A DNA stretch of 64,000 nucleotides from the NCBI GenBank assembly GCA_037962975.1, contig CM075672.1, positions 131,612,001-131,676,000 of the forward strand. Reading direction: 5' to 3'. The translations under genes were made by a program, and so were the position numbers. Positions 10,638 through 23,341 of this stretch are shown one piece after another. This stretch comes from Clitoria ternatea (Eukaryota; Streptophyta; Magnoliopsida; Fabales; Fabaceae). How positions within the stretch are numbered: the stretch's first letter is position 1; the number at the start of each line of letters is the position of its first letter. The notes under the pieces are model-generated. The model was not told the DNA's origin, did not search any database, and saw nothing but the letters and a program-made list of their open reading frames with translations.

Positions 10638-12045
10638 TAATGGTTCAAAGTTAGACTTAGAAGAGGGTTGAATAAGTCTTAGACTTTATTTGCGGAATAA
10701 TGAACTAAAGAAAGCTAAGTAATTAGACTATGCAAAACAAACTTTAAAGAGTAAGGAAAGAGAGTAACACCAAGAATTTATACTGGTTCACTTCCAACAC
10801 AGAAGCTACGTCCAGTCCCTTCTAACTTGAAGGATTTCCACTACTGTAAATTCTCCTTTACAATAATAGCACCAAACCAGTGCCACAAGTATTCTTGAAT
10901 CTAGCCACTAATGGCTTATACCCAAGTATTCTTTTACAACAAGTCACTCCTAGTTTAATAACCCAAGTATTCTTTCAAAAACCTCTTCAGGCCAACAATG
11001 TTTCCCATACTCACTAAGACTGGAAATACACTAGTTTTTACATAATATTAATGTATGAAAAGAGTGAAAGAATTCTTATAGAACCTAGTGTATGAGGATA
11101 TACAATGAAGAGAGTATACATTAAGTTATGAAAGACATGAGACCAAGGTCTGCTAGAAGCAGAACAAATAAAGAAGGTCTTTGTCTTTGAAAATGAAGTA
11201 TTGATCATAGACAAAGAGTATATGATAATTTTTTTAGCAAATTCTCTATATCTGATGAGTCAATCTTCTTCAATATTTATAAGTGCTAAATTTTGACCGT
11301 TGCTAGTTCTTGAAGGGAGAAATATATGTTGGAAATCCTGTGAAGGAGTTTACTTTGAGCTTAAGTACTAGACTTTTGTTAATTAAGAAGAATACCAAAA
11401 AGTTTGGTAGCTGATCACTTTTATTCTTGCATGAAAAAGGTACTCTATGCAACTTCAACAAATAAAGTTTTTTGTTGTTCTTATCTGATCGATTATAAGA
11501 GCAGAAGACAATGCTATTAATCTTCTGATTGTAGCTGACACACCTACTGACTTATTTCAGCTTTATCTAACATTGCATAGTATTATGCAGTTGATGCTGA
11601 ATTTTGGCTGCTTTGCTTATTTGTCTCTTATTCTTTTTTAGTGATAAACACATATGTTTTGATAAGAGCATGAGTCCCAAGGCATCACATAAATAGATTT
11701 TAGAATATTGCTCTTGAGTTTCTGGAATAACGTTCTTCTTTTGATGCCTATAAGTCTAAGCTCTGATTGTGTGACTTGATACAACTTCTAACAGACCTTT
11801 GGTTATACATCAAAGAGTTAAAGCTTTAGATTTTATGGACTCTCCCTTAATTTTTACAACATATGCATTAAAAGTCCCGAAACACTCAAATATACATATT
11901 AGACTACACAATTGCAGACTTCATTTACTTCTAATCTCTTAATGTATGTTATTAATAAATCTAAGGTTTGAAGATAGCAACGCAATCTGAGGTCTAGTCC
12001 AATAATAGCTTATGGTTGTTTTTCTAACCAGACTTCTCTTCAACA
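10638..12045 (-). repeat. 3' LTR of the Sirevirus-like element
   Basis: About 1.4 kb. On the minus strand it begins TGTTGAAGAGAAGTC next to the polypurine tract and ends ...TGAACCATTA, where the expected terminal CA is mutated (the other LTR has TGAACCATCA). Its outer 150 bases and an internal block match the right-hand LTR at 23342-23639. The length is typical for Sireviruses. Confidence 0.85.
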
Positions 12046-12059
12046 ATCTCCCCCTATTT
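12046..12059 (-). other. Polypurine tract of the Sirevirus-like element
   Basis: Minus-strand AAATAGGGGGAGAT directly precedes the LTR start TGTTGAAG. It is the plus-strand priming site for this element, close to the form known from SIRE-type elements. Confidence 0.8.
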
Positions 12060-12320
12060 ATTGATAGCAAACATCAAGTCTTTTTCATAAATGAAGTCCA
12101 TGATGGAAGGAGGATGTATATATTCACATATCAAAACATTTCTTAAAGCATATGACATAGCAAGAACTAATTTATAATCAGAGTTTTTAACTAATAATCA
12201 GAGTTTCTTGATACATATTTTTTAGGAAAATAGTTCATCTGTTTAGTAAAACAACAAATCAGAATTGTTAGAGTAGAATTAGCAATTAGATATACTCATC
12301 AGAGTATAAAAGCTATCAAT

Positions 12321-12355
<35 letters not shown>

Positions 12356-13586
12356 GAGTATCATATGTCAAAGCAAAACAATTTTCGTTTAGCAAACAAA
12401 ATTAGTACAAGAGATTTGATCAGACTAAACAGAATATATTAATTTGATATAAACAAAAGAAATACTCCATTAGACTTTTAAGCTTGTACTCACTCAAAAA
12501 GACTCTCTGAATATCTCCTCCTTTTGATATCATCAAAAGATAGGGCATCACAGAGAGCCAAGATTCAAAGCACGAATTTGAGTAGTGCTGAGGAACAGAG
12601 AGGTTGTAGTGGAAAAAAGAATGAAATATCTGGTTTAAAGAATGAAAATGGTAGATGAATAAAATCATATAACAGAGGGGCAGTAAAGAAAAATGGGATT
12701 TTCAGTAAAGGAATGAGATGGGGAAGATCCTTCTTCTTGAATGGTCCATCAGTAATGGCACTAGAAAGCATCTGCATGAGCTTCTGTGGGATTAGGAGCA
12801 GAGAGGATACTTTACAAATTAGGTTCTGGAAGCTGACGAGGTCTTAGAGGATTTTTGTAGAGAGTCTTGGACTTGGGAGGCTTAGGCTTCTTCAATCTAC
12901 CCAAGTTAATCCAAATAGTTATAGTTTGACTTTTGTCAAGAGCAATCAAAATCTTCTTTCTTGGAGTCATTATAGCGAATTTATGGCACTTTATACCAAA
13001 TTTCATGTCCCTTGCAACACTAATTTGTTCAGCTACCAAGGCTTGATGAAAAGTAGTATCTTCTAGTGAGAGAAGGTAGGGGTAAGGTAGAAGTCTTTTT
13101 AAGGGCATGCGAGGTACATATATAGAAGCAGTGTCTAGGATGTGAAGTCTGTAACTATCAAAGTTAGGATGACCAATAATGGCTAAATTATGGGGCTTCT
13201 GTATCATGGGTCAGTAGGGTTAATGGTAGGTTTATAAAATTTAAACACGGGGACACCAGAGTTAATAAAATAAAATGGAGGGAATTGAAGAAGGTCCATA
13301 GTGGGAGGGTCAAGAAGTGGAACAATGGTAAGGTTATTTTCTAATGGGTTAGGATTAAAGGATCTGGTGAGGAATAACAGAGATTGGGATAGGCTGAAAG
13401 GTTAAGGTTGGCTGAGAGATTTCAAAGAGAAGAGAAGAGAGAGGGTCTGGGTTACTTATAGAATCATGCTTGGCTTTCTTGGCACTATGCTTAAACTCAG
13501 AGGCTCCTTGCTTCCTCTTTCTAGCAAGGGTAGATCTGAAACTGGTCTCATCACTCTAAAACTGGTGTCAGCCAATCAAAGTGATT
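12060..13586 (-). other. 3' non-coding region of Sirevirus-like element with one uncharacterised ORF
   Basis: The region lies between the env-like ORF and the polypurine tract. A TA run sits at about 12328-12352. On the minus strand, 13207-12812 is open for 131 codons and gives a basic protein with Lys/Pro-rich end (LKKPKPPKSKTL); I do not recognise it. It may be the C-terminal part of the env-like ORF in a shifted frame or chance. The rest shows nothing else. Confidence 0.4.
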
Positions 13587-15014
13587 CTATTTCAGCACAT
13601 CATACACTGGGAAGCTCTTGAGATGACCAGAGATAAACTTCATATATTTGGCAAAACTTGGATAGTCACTATATTGCACCAGTTCTTCTTTATTTTCCCT
13701 AAAAACCTTCAGATAATCTACTTTTAATTCATTGTACTTGCTCTGCCAGTTGATGCCAGTCCATCCATGCATAGAGACAGATGGATTTAGAGTAGTGAAG
13801 ATGTTGATGAACTACTGTAGAGCTTCTTCACTAAGAGTCCATTGTCTCTACTACTCGGAGTGCTACTGCTGCTGCTGAGGTTGCTGTTATTGTTATGATT
13901 GCTACTGCTGAGGAGATTGTTGCTGCTGAGGATACTGTTGTGGAGGTAGTTGATGTTGTTGTTGTTGAGGTTGAGATTGTTGAGCTGTAGACTTCCTCTT
14001 AAGTTGATTGAGAGGAATTTTATCATGAGAGTCTGATGACTCTTTGTCATCAATAGGCACAGACTCCATGGGTTCTGCAGGGTCTAATTCTTTGGCTAGG
14101 GAGGAAAGAGGAATTATATTGCATGGCTTCATATCCAGAGCTAAATCTAAACTGTTAGAATCATCAAATTCATTAGAAAACTCAAGCACCATTTTTTTGA
14201 TCTTCTTGGCATGATACTTTACTCTACCACTTTTCTTCTTGGGGGTTGGCTTTGCTTGAACAGCCTCATCCTTTTGCTTTTTTCTTCTTGGGAAGAGAAG
14301 AAAGAGACCTATCCATGGTCTGGTCAATCAATGGTGAGAAGACAGGGAGCTTGCTCACCAAGGAGGTGGACTTCACTAAGTCATTGACTGTCTAAGTTCG
14401 CACGTTCTCTAGTGTAAAAACCTTTATCAAAACAACTAGGTATGGTATCTTATTTTGCTTTTTCCCAATTGAAGAGATCAGGCAAGTCAGAATGACATTT
14501 GGCAAGCTTACTTTCTCATTCATCAGCATATGTACATGCAGAATCTATCCAGCTTGGTCACTGTGTTCTTCGCACCCTTGTGAGGATAAAACACTTGCTT
14601 CATTACCAGGTAAAGCATCTTGACTTTGGGAAGAAAGTTTCCAGATATTGCTTTGGTAGGATGAGCATTACCATACAACATCTCATTTATCTCTAGACTG
14701 GAGACAACTTCAAACTCAAAGTCTTCTATGAAGACTTCTCCAACAGCTAGGCATCCTGTTACATTTGCCAAAACTTCCTAAAAAATTTCAATGACTTTCC
14801 TTTTAAGCCTTCCCAACATAATGAACTTAAATTTGTCCACTGTTACTTTTTTCCAGAACTCCAAAACTAGAGAGGGTGAGTAGGGCTCTCTATCCAAGCA
14901 GAACTTGGCCCAGCCAATGCCACTAATTTCTTCAGATATATCTCTGTCATCCATCTTATGCTACTTAGGGTGGAAGAATGAGGACTCCACAATGTCTGAA
15001 ACTTTGAACGCCAT
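13587..15014 (-). pseudogene. Env-like additional ORF of Sirevirus-like element
   Basis: The ATG at 15014 (minus) opens a frame MAFKVSDIVESSFF that runs, with TAG/TAA interruptions near 14962 and 14780, through EPYSPSLVLEFWKKV, then the open block 14771-14523 and on through VSLPNVILTCLISSIGKK. This pattern (Y-SPSLV-EFW followed by PNVI) is that of the ORF after RNase H in SIRE1-like elements. A later block, 14327-13902, is Lys/Arg-rich and then Gln-rich (QPQQQQ). The final block 13772-13587 looks helical. The product is of unknown function; 'env-like' is the literature label, and I see no clear membrane anchor. The gene is broken by stops and at least two frameshifts. Confidence 0.6.
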
Positions 15015-15401
15015 AGCAGAAGCTCAAAAGAGAAAGGGAAAGGTTTAGGGTTTTAGGAGAGGAAGAGTGTTTTGAAAAAAAAGAGTTGAAGGGTTTTAGC
15101 AAAAGGTAGGAATGAAATGCAAATGAAAAGGTTCATATTTAAAAGGCAATGACTATCCACTAGTGATGAGAGAGAGGACATGTTTTAGGTGGCAGTTATA
15201 CAAAAAAGTATTAACTGCTGCCATGTAGTTTCAGAATAAAAACCAATAAAACATGAAACATTTGATAGTTAACATGAAATCCAAAAAGCTTGAAACACTT
15301 TTCTCTCTTAGAAATAATAGAAGAATATAAGTGTGAGATCAAACTTGTGAAGCAACAATTAAATAGGATAAGACTTTTTAAAGGAAATGCAATAGATTGA
15401 T

Positions 15402-15491
15402 TCAGGCAATATTTCTCAAATTTAAATTATGCTTGATAAAAGTAAACCTGGCCTCAGCTAGAGACTTTGTAAAAATATCTTGTCATTGATG
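15402..15491 (-). pseudogene. C-terminal end of Sirevirus RNase H, separated by solo LTR
   Basis: After removal of the LTR at 15497-18503, the minus frame gives the conserved copia RNase H end: a DHQ block, then DIFTKSLAEARFTFIKHNLNL, stopping at TGA 15404-15402. A TGA also lies just after DHQ. The other part of the domain ends at 18511. This confirms that the LTR landed in coding sequence. Confidence 0.75.
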
Positions 15492-15496
15492 GTCTG
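15492..15496. repeat. Target-site duplication GTCTG, left
   Basis: Five bases identical to 18504-18508 on the other side of the solo LTR. The matching copy proves insertion into the RNase H codons. Confidence 0.9.
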
Positions 15497-18400
15497 TGTA
15501 ACATCCCGATTTCTAACTTATTTACCGATTGAAGTTAAGCTATTAATTAAAGGTTAATTACAGAATTAGGATTAATGGTTAATTAGAGTAGTTGCTGATT
15601 TGGGTAGAAATAATTGAATAAATAATAATAATAGTGCCAGACGAAAGGACGCATGTGTCCCTAGGAGTATAAGACAACTTCAGCTCTCTCTTTCTCTCAT
15701 TATTCACGCTGGCAGCTCTTCTTATACGTGTATATGGTCTCTCCTTCCCTGTTTCTCTTCTTCTTCACTCTCATTCACGTCGCCACTCGAACAGTGAGCG
15801 AGTCGAGAGCTCCTGGAGGAACATCGACATAGCTCTGACTCCACTCCCTATTCTCTTCTTCCTCCCTATTGCCTTCTTCCTCTCCTTCTTCTTCTACCTG
15901 GAGCTGTGGTATTCCAGTTGGAAGGCTGTGCTGGAAGTGCTTTAGAGCTATGGAGGAGATGGACCCGTTGGAGGAAAGGAGCAACTCCGGCCCAGGATCA
16001 ACGCTGAACTCGAAGGCTATTGGAGGAGTAACGGAGGGACGATCGGTCAGCACTGTAACTTGAAGAGTCTCTGAACCCTAACAGCAGGTAGGGGGCGCTT
16101 TACATGTCAAGCGTATGGTTTATGACCGGGTCCCTGGTGCTTGCTTAATGTAATATGTGTGTGAAATGTGTAGATCGATGTGTGGTGATTGACTGATTGT
16201 GCATGCAACTTCTGAATTGGGACATCTGTGAAAGGTTGAGGGTTGTGTGACCTCGTCTTTGAGTGCCTGTTAATACTTCTGTGATGCATGTTGTTGAAAT
16301 CTGAGTTTGCTGAGTGAATGTGTGTGTGTTACCATTATCCCCGAATGCATGAGATGTGAATTGATGCGTGATTTCCATTTTGAATGCCGTGTGGAAAGGT
16401 ATGCTGACTCTGTAAAAATGTTGAGTGGATGTACTGTAATGTGGTTCCTTATGCTTGCTGTTATGAGTTATTATGATAGAGGCATGTGATTGTTGTAATG
16501 GAATATGGGATTCCAAATGAATCTGATTGCTGTGTGGGGGATCGGTTGTGACCCATTGATGGCTGTGTGAGACGCGTCCGGTAAGCTTAGATGTTGTTGT
16601 GGATTTGCATAATATTGCATATGTGGGATAATTCCCAGATTCCTGACCAGTTCCATGAGGACGGGGGGTCGGAAGGGCATCTAGAGTCATGTAAAACGAG
16701 TTCCAGTCAGATTCCTGGTTAGATCCATGAGGACCCGTGGTAGCCGATGGAGCTAGAGCTGGGTCTCGAGACGTCACGGGGTGACCGGTGCCACACGGAA
16801 AAGGCTAGTGGACGAGGGACCGGGAAGGAATCTGCACTGAACTCACTGTTTAAGTCGGATCCGCATGCATGAGTCTATGAGCATTGTTAGTGAGATTATT
16901 GTGAATTGCATGGATTAAATGAATTGAGTGAACTCCGACTAGATGATGTAGTATGAGCAAATTCCGACTGAACGAATGTACGGGTATTGATACCGTTGCT
17001 GAGTGCAGTGTGATGCTATGATTGTGAATATATGTTATTGTGCAACTTCCGATTGAATGATGTGGTCTGACACTTAAATTAGTTGGCAATATATATATAT
17101 ATATATCGTTATGGATTGAACTCGGTAAATTATATAATTGAGAATGGAGGTAAAGTCCGAGTCAATAGCTGTTACTTTATATGCAAAAGCTCACCCCTAC
17201 ACCATTTTTCAGTGTGTGCAGGTCGTGCTCGAAAATGATGATAAGGGTTCAAGTCTGAGTGTGGTGCACTCCGACTAATGAGTACCTGTATCGCTTTATT
17301 ATGTTCTGTCCGTGTAGCCTTGGCCGGCTCTTATGTAAAATGACGATCAACATATCCATTTATAAAGATTGAATAATCATGGTGTCATTGTGTGGTATCG
17401 TATTGGTAAACGCATAATATCAAGTTAATGTGTATTCCGAGTATATGGTTACATGCTTGTGGGTCGGTAGATTGAATTTGTGGGCAGATTTATGTTTCTG
17501 AGAATATGTATTCCTATGTATGTGCTTCATACTGACTCGATGCGTTTCCGACTGGGATGTGTTGCTAAATGACCCGAGGGCTGTTGATGAGTGAAATTAT
17601 GTCAAGATGGTGGTTCCGAGTGAAGATTCTGAGTGACTCTGAGTGAAAATATAGGTAAACCTGAATGAGGAAGAGTTCTCATTCCCGAGTGGAAAACCTT
17701 GGGTAATTCTCCTCCTGAGAGAGGAGTTAGCGTAGTGGTTTAGAATGGAATGGGTTATGAGTGTAAAACATTGATAATTCGAGTAAAAGATGTAAAATCC
17801 GAGTGAGTAAGGATCTGTATACCGAGTGGTTGAGTTCTAACTAAGTCTGAGTGGGGCCTAACTACCTGATTTTCCCGAGTGAATGTGAATGCACACCGAA
17901 TAGTGGAAGTGTAATGTGACCCGAATGTGTTAAGGATGGATTACGTCGAGTGATGTTTGAATAGGATATATTCTGAGTGAGAAGGGGGTTTGATAGAATC
18001 CGAGTGGGATTACCCTCATTTCCCGAGTGGATCCTTAGGTTGACTTTGTGAAGAAAATTGAGAGACTAAGTTATGGGTTGCCGAGGGAAGCGAATATTGG
18101 GGTTGTTCCCGAGCGAATGGAACCCTTTAATCCCGAGTGGTTTGAGCGTTACCCAGCGAATGGCTGTCTCGTATTCCGAATAGTGGATTAGCCGAGTGTG
18201 GCTTCTCACTCCAGCGAGCGTGCGGGTTTGGAAGACTCTTACTGTGGTTTCGCCCAAGCGTCCCTGGACCTCGCCCGAGCGAGTCAGAGTTGTCGGGGAT
18301 TTCGCCCAGGCGCTGATGTGTTTCGCTGAACCGAATGGGTCGGTTCCAGCCTTGTTCCTTCCGCTGTTTGCCATACGCATGAATATTCTTTTATTTCCCT

Positions 18401-18503
18401 TGCCTTCTTCTTTCTTTTTATGCCGATTGACCAGTGGTTGATTTTGTGAAAATTTTTCCTTGTTTTTGGAATTATTATTATTTATTAAAATTAGGATGTT
18501 ACA
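15497..18503 (+). mobile_element. Solo LTR, TGTAACATCC family B, copy 1
   Basis: The 3,007-bp block starts TGTAACATCCCG and ends AGGATGTTACA, and is flanked on both sides by GTCTG (15492-15496 and 18504-18508). No internal region is present, so it is a solo LTR left by recombination between two LTRs. From about 17560 to 18190 it carries many copies of the short motif CCGAGTG, as does the solo LTR at 44167-48242, which I assign to the same family. Such TGTAACATCC LTRs belong to Tekay/Del-type chromoviruses in plants; the assignment here is by termini only. Confidence 0.88.
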
Positions 18504-18508
18504 GTCTG
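18504..18508. repeat. Target-site duplication GTCTG, right
   Basis: Partner of 15492-15496; see the solo LTR entry. Confidence 0.9.
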
Positions 18509-20100
18509 TGTCAACAAACATTCAAGTCCAGAATCCCTTTTTGTACATAATCTCTAATGAAATGATATTTTACTTCTATATGTTTTTCCTTTGACTGCTG
18601 AATGAGGTTCTTTGACAAATTTATTACACTTATGTTATCACAAAACATAGGAATCTCTTCTTCTTTGATTGAGTAATCTTCAAGTTGATATTTTATCCAA
18701 AGAAGTTGAGAACAACAGCCTGCTGTAGACATATACTCAGCTTTTACTATTGAAAGTGCAATTGAATTTTGCTTTTTGCTTCCCCAAGATATCAGACTTT
18801 TCCCTAGAAAATGACATCCACCCCTTGTGCTTTTCCTGTCCACTTTATCACCTGCAAAATCTACATCACAATATCCAGATAGAGAGAAAGAGTCTGTTCT
18901 TTTGTAGAATAACCTAAGGTTAGTTGTGCCAAAAGGATATCTTAGAATCCTCTTCACTATAGACAGATGTGATTCCTCGGGGTCTGATTGATATCTTGCA
19001 CATATACAGACACTAAACATTATATCTGGTCTGTTGGATGTAAGGTACAAAAGTGAACCTATCATTCCTCTGTACAAGGTTTGATCCACTGATGTATCAG
19101 ACTCATCCTTATTAATTATGGAGTTTGGATGCATAAGAGTCCTCATGAGCTTGGCATCAGCCATTTTAAATTTTTTAAGTAACTCCTTGGTGTACTTTTG
19201 CTGATGGCTAAAAATACCATCATTATTTTGTTTAATCTGCAAGCCTAAGAAGAATTTATGTTCTCCTATTATACTCATTTCAAATTTTGCTTGCATCATT
19301 TCAGAAAAATCTTTACACAGATTTTCATCAGTAACACCAAAAACAATATCATCCATATAAATCTATAGAATAATAAAGTGTTTGAGAGCTTTTTCTGAAC
19401 AGAATTGTGTCAATTTTTCCTCTAGTAAAGCCTTTTGAAATTAGAAACAATTTGAGTCTATTATACTAAGCTCTTGGAGCTTGTTTTAGACCATACAGTG
19501 TTTTACTAAGTTTGAAAACATGATTTGAAAAAGACATATCTTGAAAACCAGGGGGTTGTTTTACAAAAACTTCTTCTTTAATAAAACCATTTAGAAAAGA
19601 ACTCTTCGCATCCATCTGATATAATGTGATATCTTTAAATGTAGCAAATGCAAGAAGTACTCTGATAGCCTCAAGTCTGGCTACAGGGGCAAAAGTTTTA
19701 GTGAAATCTATACCTTCTTATTGGTTATAGCGTTGAGCTACAAGTGTGGCTATGTTTCTGATAACTTTTCCATCATCATTAAGTTTGTTTTTGAAGACCC
19801 ATTTAGTTCTAATATTGTTTTTGTTTCTGGGTCTTGGAACAAGATTCCATACTTTATTTTTTCCAAACTGATTGAGTTCCTCTTGCATGACAATGATCCA
19901 ATTAGCATCTTCTAGTGCTTCTAAGGCGGTTTTTGGTTCCAATTTTGAAACTAGTGCGATAGAAGATTGATTAAAAAGCCTGGATTTAGTTTTAACTCCA
20001 GTGGCTTGATCTCCAATTATAAGATTTGAAGGGTGATAAGCTTTAAACTTCCAGTCTCTTGGCCTTTCTGGTTCATTCTACAACTAATCCTTTTCAAATT
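18509..20100 (-). pseudogene. Reverse transcriptase and RNase H of Sirevirus-like element
   Basis: On the minus strand the RT starts near 19942 with ALEDANWIIVMQEELNQF and NKVWNLVPRP, followed by TKWVFKNKL, YQMDAKSSFLNG and PPGFQD, all copia RT blocks. The catalytic YMDD (usually YVDD in copia) lies at about 19362-19351. The open stretch 19356-18511 then contains FFLGLQIKQ, YRGMIGSLLYLTSNRPDI, the RNase H motif CDVDFAGDKVDRKSTRG and LSIVKAEYMS. Both enzymes would copy the element RNA in the capsid. Stops near 19730, 19480 and 19365 and a frameshift at 18520 break it. Confidence 0.88.
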
Positions 20101-20379
20101 TTTTATCTTTAAGTTTAGCTGGTTCTGATTGAGTAGGGTCTATTCCTTGCTTTTCTTGTTTAGTTTCTTGTTGTAGTATACCTGCATCATCAACATCTAG
20201 ATCTGCTAGTCTCTTTCTAGTCTCTTGTCAGTCTTTTAAAGATCATCAAATCTTATATGCTTTGATTCCTCAATAGTCTAAGTTTTACTATTGAAAACTC
20301 GGTAAGATTTTGATGTGGTTGAATATCTTATGAATATTCCTGTATCACATTTAGAATCAAATTTTCAAAAATGATCCCT

Positions 20380-21000
20380 AGTGTTAAGAATATATCAGGT
20401 ACAACCAAATGGATAAAAATATAAGATGTTGGGTCTTCTTCCTTTCCACAATTCATAAGGAGTCTTATTCAGTATAGGTCTAATAAGAATTTTGTTTTGA
20501 ATATAACAAGAAGTGCTCACAGCCTCTAGCTAGAAGTATTTTGGAAGATTGTTTTAACAAAGCATTATTCTGGCCATTTCCTATAGAGACCTATTTTTCC
20601 TTTCCCTAACACTAGTTTGTTGAGGTGTTCTTGAAGAACAAAAACTATGAGTTATACCAATCTCATTGTAGAAAATTTCAAAAGCTTCATTTTTAAATTC
20701 TCTGCCATGATCACTTCTTATTGTACCAATACAGTAACCTTTCTTATTCTAGATTTTCTTACAGAAAATCTTAAATACCTTTACAAACTCATCCTTGTGA
20801 GTTAAGAAGTATACCCATGTCATTCTTGTGTAATCATCAACAATGACAAATCTATACTCCTTCCCTGCCAAACTCTGCACTTGAGATGGACCAAACAGAT
20901 CTAAATGTAATAGTTCCAAGGGTCTGGAAGTGGGAACAACATTCTTGTTTTCAAATAAGGTTTTGTGTTATTTCCCTCTTTGGCATGCTTTACAAGGCAG
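20380..21000 (-). pseudogene. Integrase core of Sirevirus-like element
   Basis: The minus strand gives FVIVDDYTRMTWVYFL (about 20850-20800), then IRSDHGREFKNEAF (about 20730-20690) and a degenerate SRTPQQ block (about 20640), which are the first two Asp residues and surrounding region of the copia integrase core. Stops at several places and loss of frame after about 20600 hide the catalytic Glu region. The enzyme inserts the cDNA into the genome. The DDE order before RT defines the Ty1/copia class. Confidence 0.8.
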
Positions 21001-21059
21001 AAAGTTGTTGAAAGAGATTTTTTGTAGTCCATTAACAAGGTCTTTTATATGAAGTTTTG

Positions 21060-21500
21060 AAATATGTTTTAAACTTGCATGCCCAAGCTTTTTATGCCAG
21101 ATCCATCTCTCTTCAGAAACATGTTACATTCTGATCATTCAGTTTATTCAAGTCAAGCTTGTATAGGTTGTGATGTCTGTTTGCATTGAAGAGTGTGGAT
21201 CCATCATGGTTAATGATAGTATACTTTTCTTTATCAAAAGAGACCTTGTACCCACTGTCATAAAATTGACTGATGCTCAATAGGTTATGTCTTAGACCTT
21301 CAACCAGAAATACATTTTCAATAATAGGTGAAGGTATTTTACCCATTCTACCAGACCCAATGATTCTTCCTGTCTGGTTTCCTCCAAAGGTGACAGTTCT
21401 ACCTTTAAACTACTCCAGGTCTAGGAACATAGACCTTCTTTCTATCATATGATGTAAGCATCCACTATCCAGATACCAGTATAGAGGCTTTGTCCTTGTC
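21060..21500 (-). pseudogene. Aspartic protease and GAG-pre-integrase region of Sirevirus-like element
   Basis: The active site WYLDSGCLHHMI lies at about 21478-21443, with Asp-Ser-Gly codons at 21469-21461. This is the copia protease signature (usually LDSGCSRHM). Downstream the open block 21346-21113 encodes NVFLVEGLRHNLLSISQ, the standard GAG-pre-integrase segment. Stops and a frameshift lie between the two blocks. Confidence 0.8.
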
Positions 21501-23300
21501 TTTAAGCATATCTGTAATTAGAATAATTAATGACTTTGGTACCCACATCTTTTTGGGTGCTGCGTTGTTAGTAATTCTCTTATTTCTCCTTTTCATTTTT
21601 CTACAATCATTAATTAAATTACCATGCTTCTTGCAGGAATTACATTTGACATGTTTTTGAATTTTTAAAACAAATGTAGGAGGTGAAAGTTGCTTGAAAT
21701 TATTATCCTTTACATATCCTAGACCTAGTCTTTTATGATTACCATGGGATTTTCCCAAAAGTATGTTTAAATTTTTAGTATTGTTCACAAATTTGCTCAG
21801 GTCTGAGGTAAGAGAGCTAACTTGCTTTTGTAACTTAATGATTTCTTTATTTTCAGGGTTGTAGTTGACTTTAGAGTTTTCAAAATAACATTTTCCTTTT
21901 TTAGTCTTCTTAACTCTTCTAAGTGCATCTTTTCATCCTCTTCCATTTCTTTCAAAGTAATTTTGTGAAGATTTTCTTCCTTTAATTTTGAAATTTGATT
22001 TTCAAAATCAGTAACCATGTTAACATGTTTTATTTTCAGCTTTTTGAAATTTCTCAAGAGTTTAGAAAAATCACTGAACAATAAATCATAACTTGTTTTA
22101 GTTCAGAATAACTTACACCCTTAGATTCTGAGTCACTTGAGCTTGCTTCAAAGTCTGATTCCTCATTTTCCATGAGACAGATTTCAGTAGACTCTGTCTC
22201 CTGATTAGACTCTTTAGAACTAGATGATCTCTTATCATCCCATGTGATCAATCCTTTCTATTTTTTAGAAAACTTTCTCTTTTCTCTTCTGTCCTTCTTG
22301 TCTTTATTTAGAATAGGGCATTCTGCCTTCATATGTCCTGGTTTTTTATAGTTAAAACATTCTAGAATAGATTTGTCAGATTTAAACTTAAATTGATTTT
22401 TTACCTTTGTGGTCTTTCTTTTGAAATTTGTCAAGTCTGAACTTCTTTAATAGCGTGTGAAATGTCTTGGTTACAAGTGTCAATTTTTCATCTGTATCAG
22501 CTTTTGATTCTTCAGAGTCTGGGTCAGAACTGGTGGATTCCTTAGCTTTCAATGCCTTAGACTTCTTGCTCAATTCATCAGACTTTAAAGCAATTCTCTT
22601 GAAGGAGGAAGGTTTGCTGACTTCCTTCTACTTCAACTTTAACTCATGTACTCTGAGTACTCCAAGTAGTTCATCCAAGGAGAAAGTACTTAGGTCCTTA
22701 GCTTCCTCAAGAGCTGAAAATTTGGCATCAAACCTTTCTGGCAAACTTCCAGGAAGCTTTACATTAATATCTTTTGTAAAAGGCATGGTTCTAATAGCTT
22801 TGAGCTTATTTAACAAGGTCTAGAATCCTCCAAACATTGGATCCACAGTTTCATGTTCCTTCATCTTGAATGTATCATACCGTTTGGTTAACAGTATTTT
22901 CTTGGGCCTTTTGACATTGGAGGTGCCTTTATAATTGTGTTGAAGAGCATCCCAGACTTTTTTAACTGATTTGTAATTGAATACTTTATTGTACTCTGAT
23001 TTGCTGAGAACACAAGTAAGTAAGAATCTGGCCTTGGCATTTATCTCCATCTTTTTGACTTCTACTGAGGTCCATTCATCCTCAGATTTAGGCTTTCTTT
23101 CTTCATCAACAGGAGTTGTATAGTCACCATTTACAATGACTACCCATAAGTTGTATTGGGTGGATTTTATGAACATTTCCATTCTATCCTTCCAATATGG
23201 ATAGTATTCTGCAAAGAAAGCTAGAGGTCAGTTGATTAATGAACCTTCTGCAATCAATTGATTACTCTAAGGAGCTGCCGTAATCTTTATCATTTTCACT
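21500..23300 (-). pseudogene. Gag of Sirevirus-like element
   Basis: The N-terminal part (about 23300-22820, minus) has the UBN2-type Gag block: YWKDRMEMFIKSTQYNLW, AKARFLLTCVLSKSEYNKV and VWDALQHNYKGT. It continues to RFDAKFSALEE and LDELLGVLRVHE (22750-22640), then a Ser/Asp/Glu-rich region. A CCHC-like knuckle CFNYKKPGHMKAEC lies at about 22362-22321. A long heptad-like coiled coil follows in 22081-21797, and a second Cys-rich patch, CNSCKKHGNLINDC, at about 21652-21611. The coiled coil and doubled Cys patch fit Sirevirus Gag. TAG/TAA stops and frameshifts split it into at least five blocks. Confidence 0.8.
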
Positions 23301-23327
23301 CGAGGGAGTGATCAACCCAAAGGACAA

Positions 23328-23339
23328 GCTTTAATACCA
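23328..23339 (-). other. Primer-binding site (initiator tRNA-Met type, mutated)
   Basis: Minus strand TGGTATTAAAGC starts two bases inside the 5' LTR end. It differs from the usual TGGTATCAGAGC by two transitions. Confidence 0.7.
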
Positions 23340-23341
23340 AT

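Noticed and set aside
16145..16777. 210-codon open frame on the minus strand
   Set aside because: It lies wholly inside the solo LTR 15497-18503, is His/Thr/Ser-rich through composition and matches no family.
18066..18521. 151-codon open frame on the minus strand
   Set aside because: It spans the LTR end and its target duplication, reading from the Sirevirus RNase H into the LTR; not a real gene.
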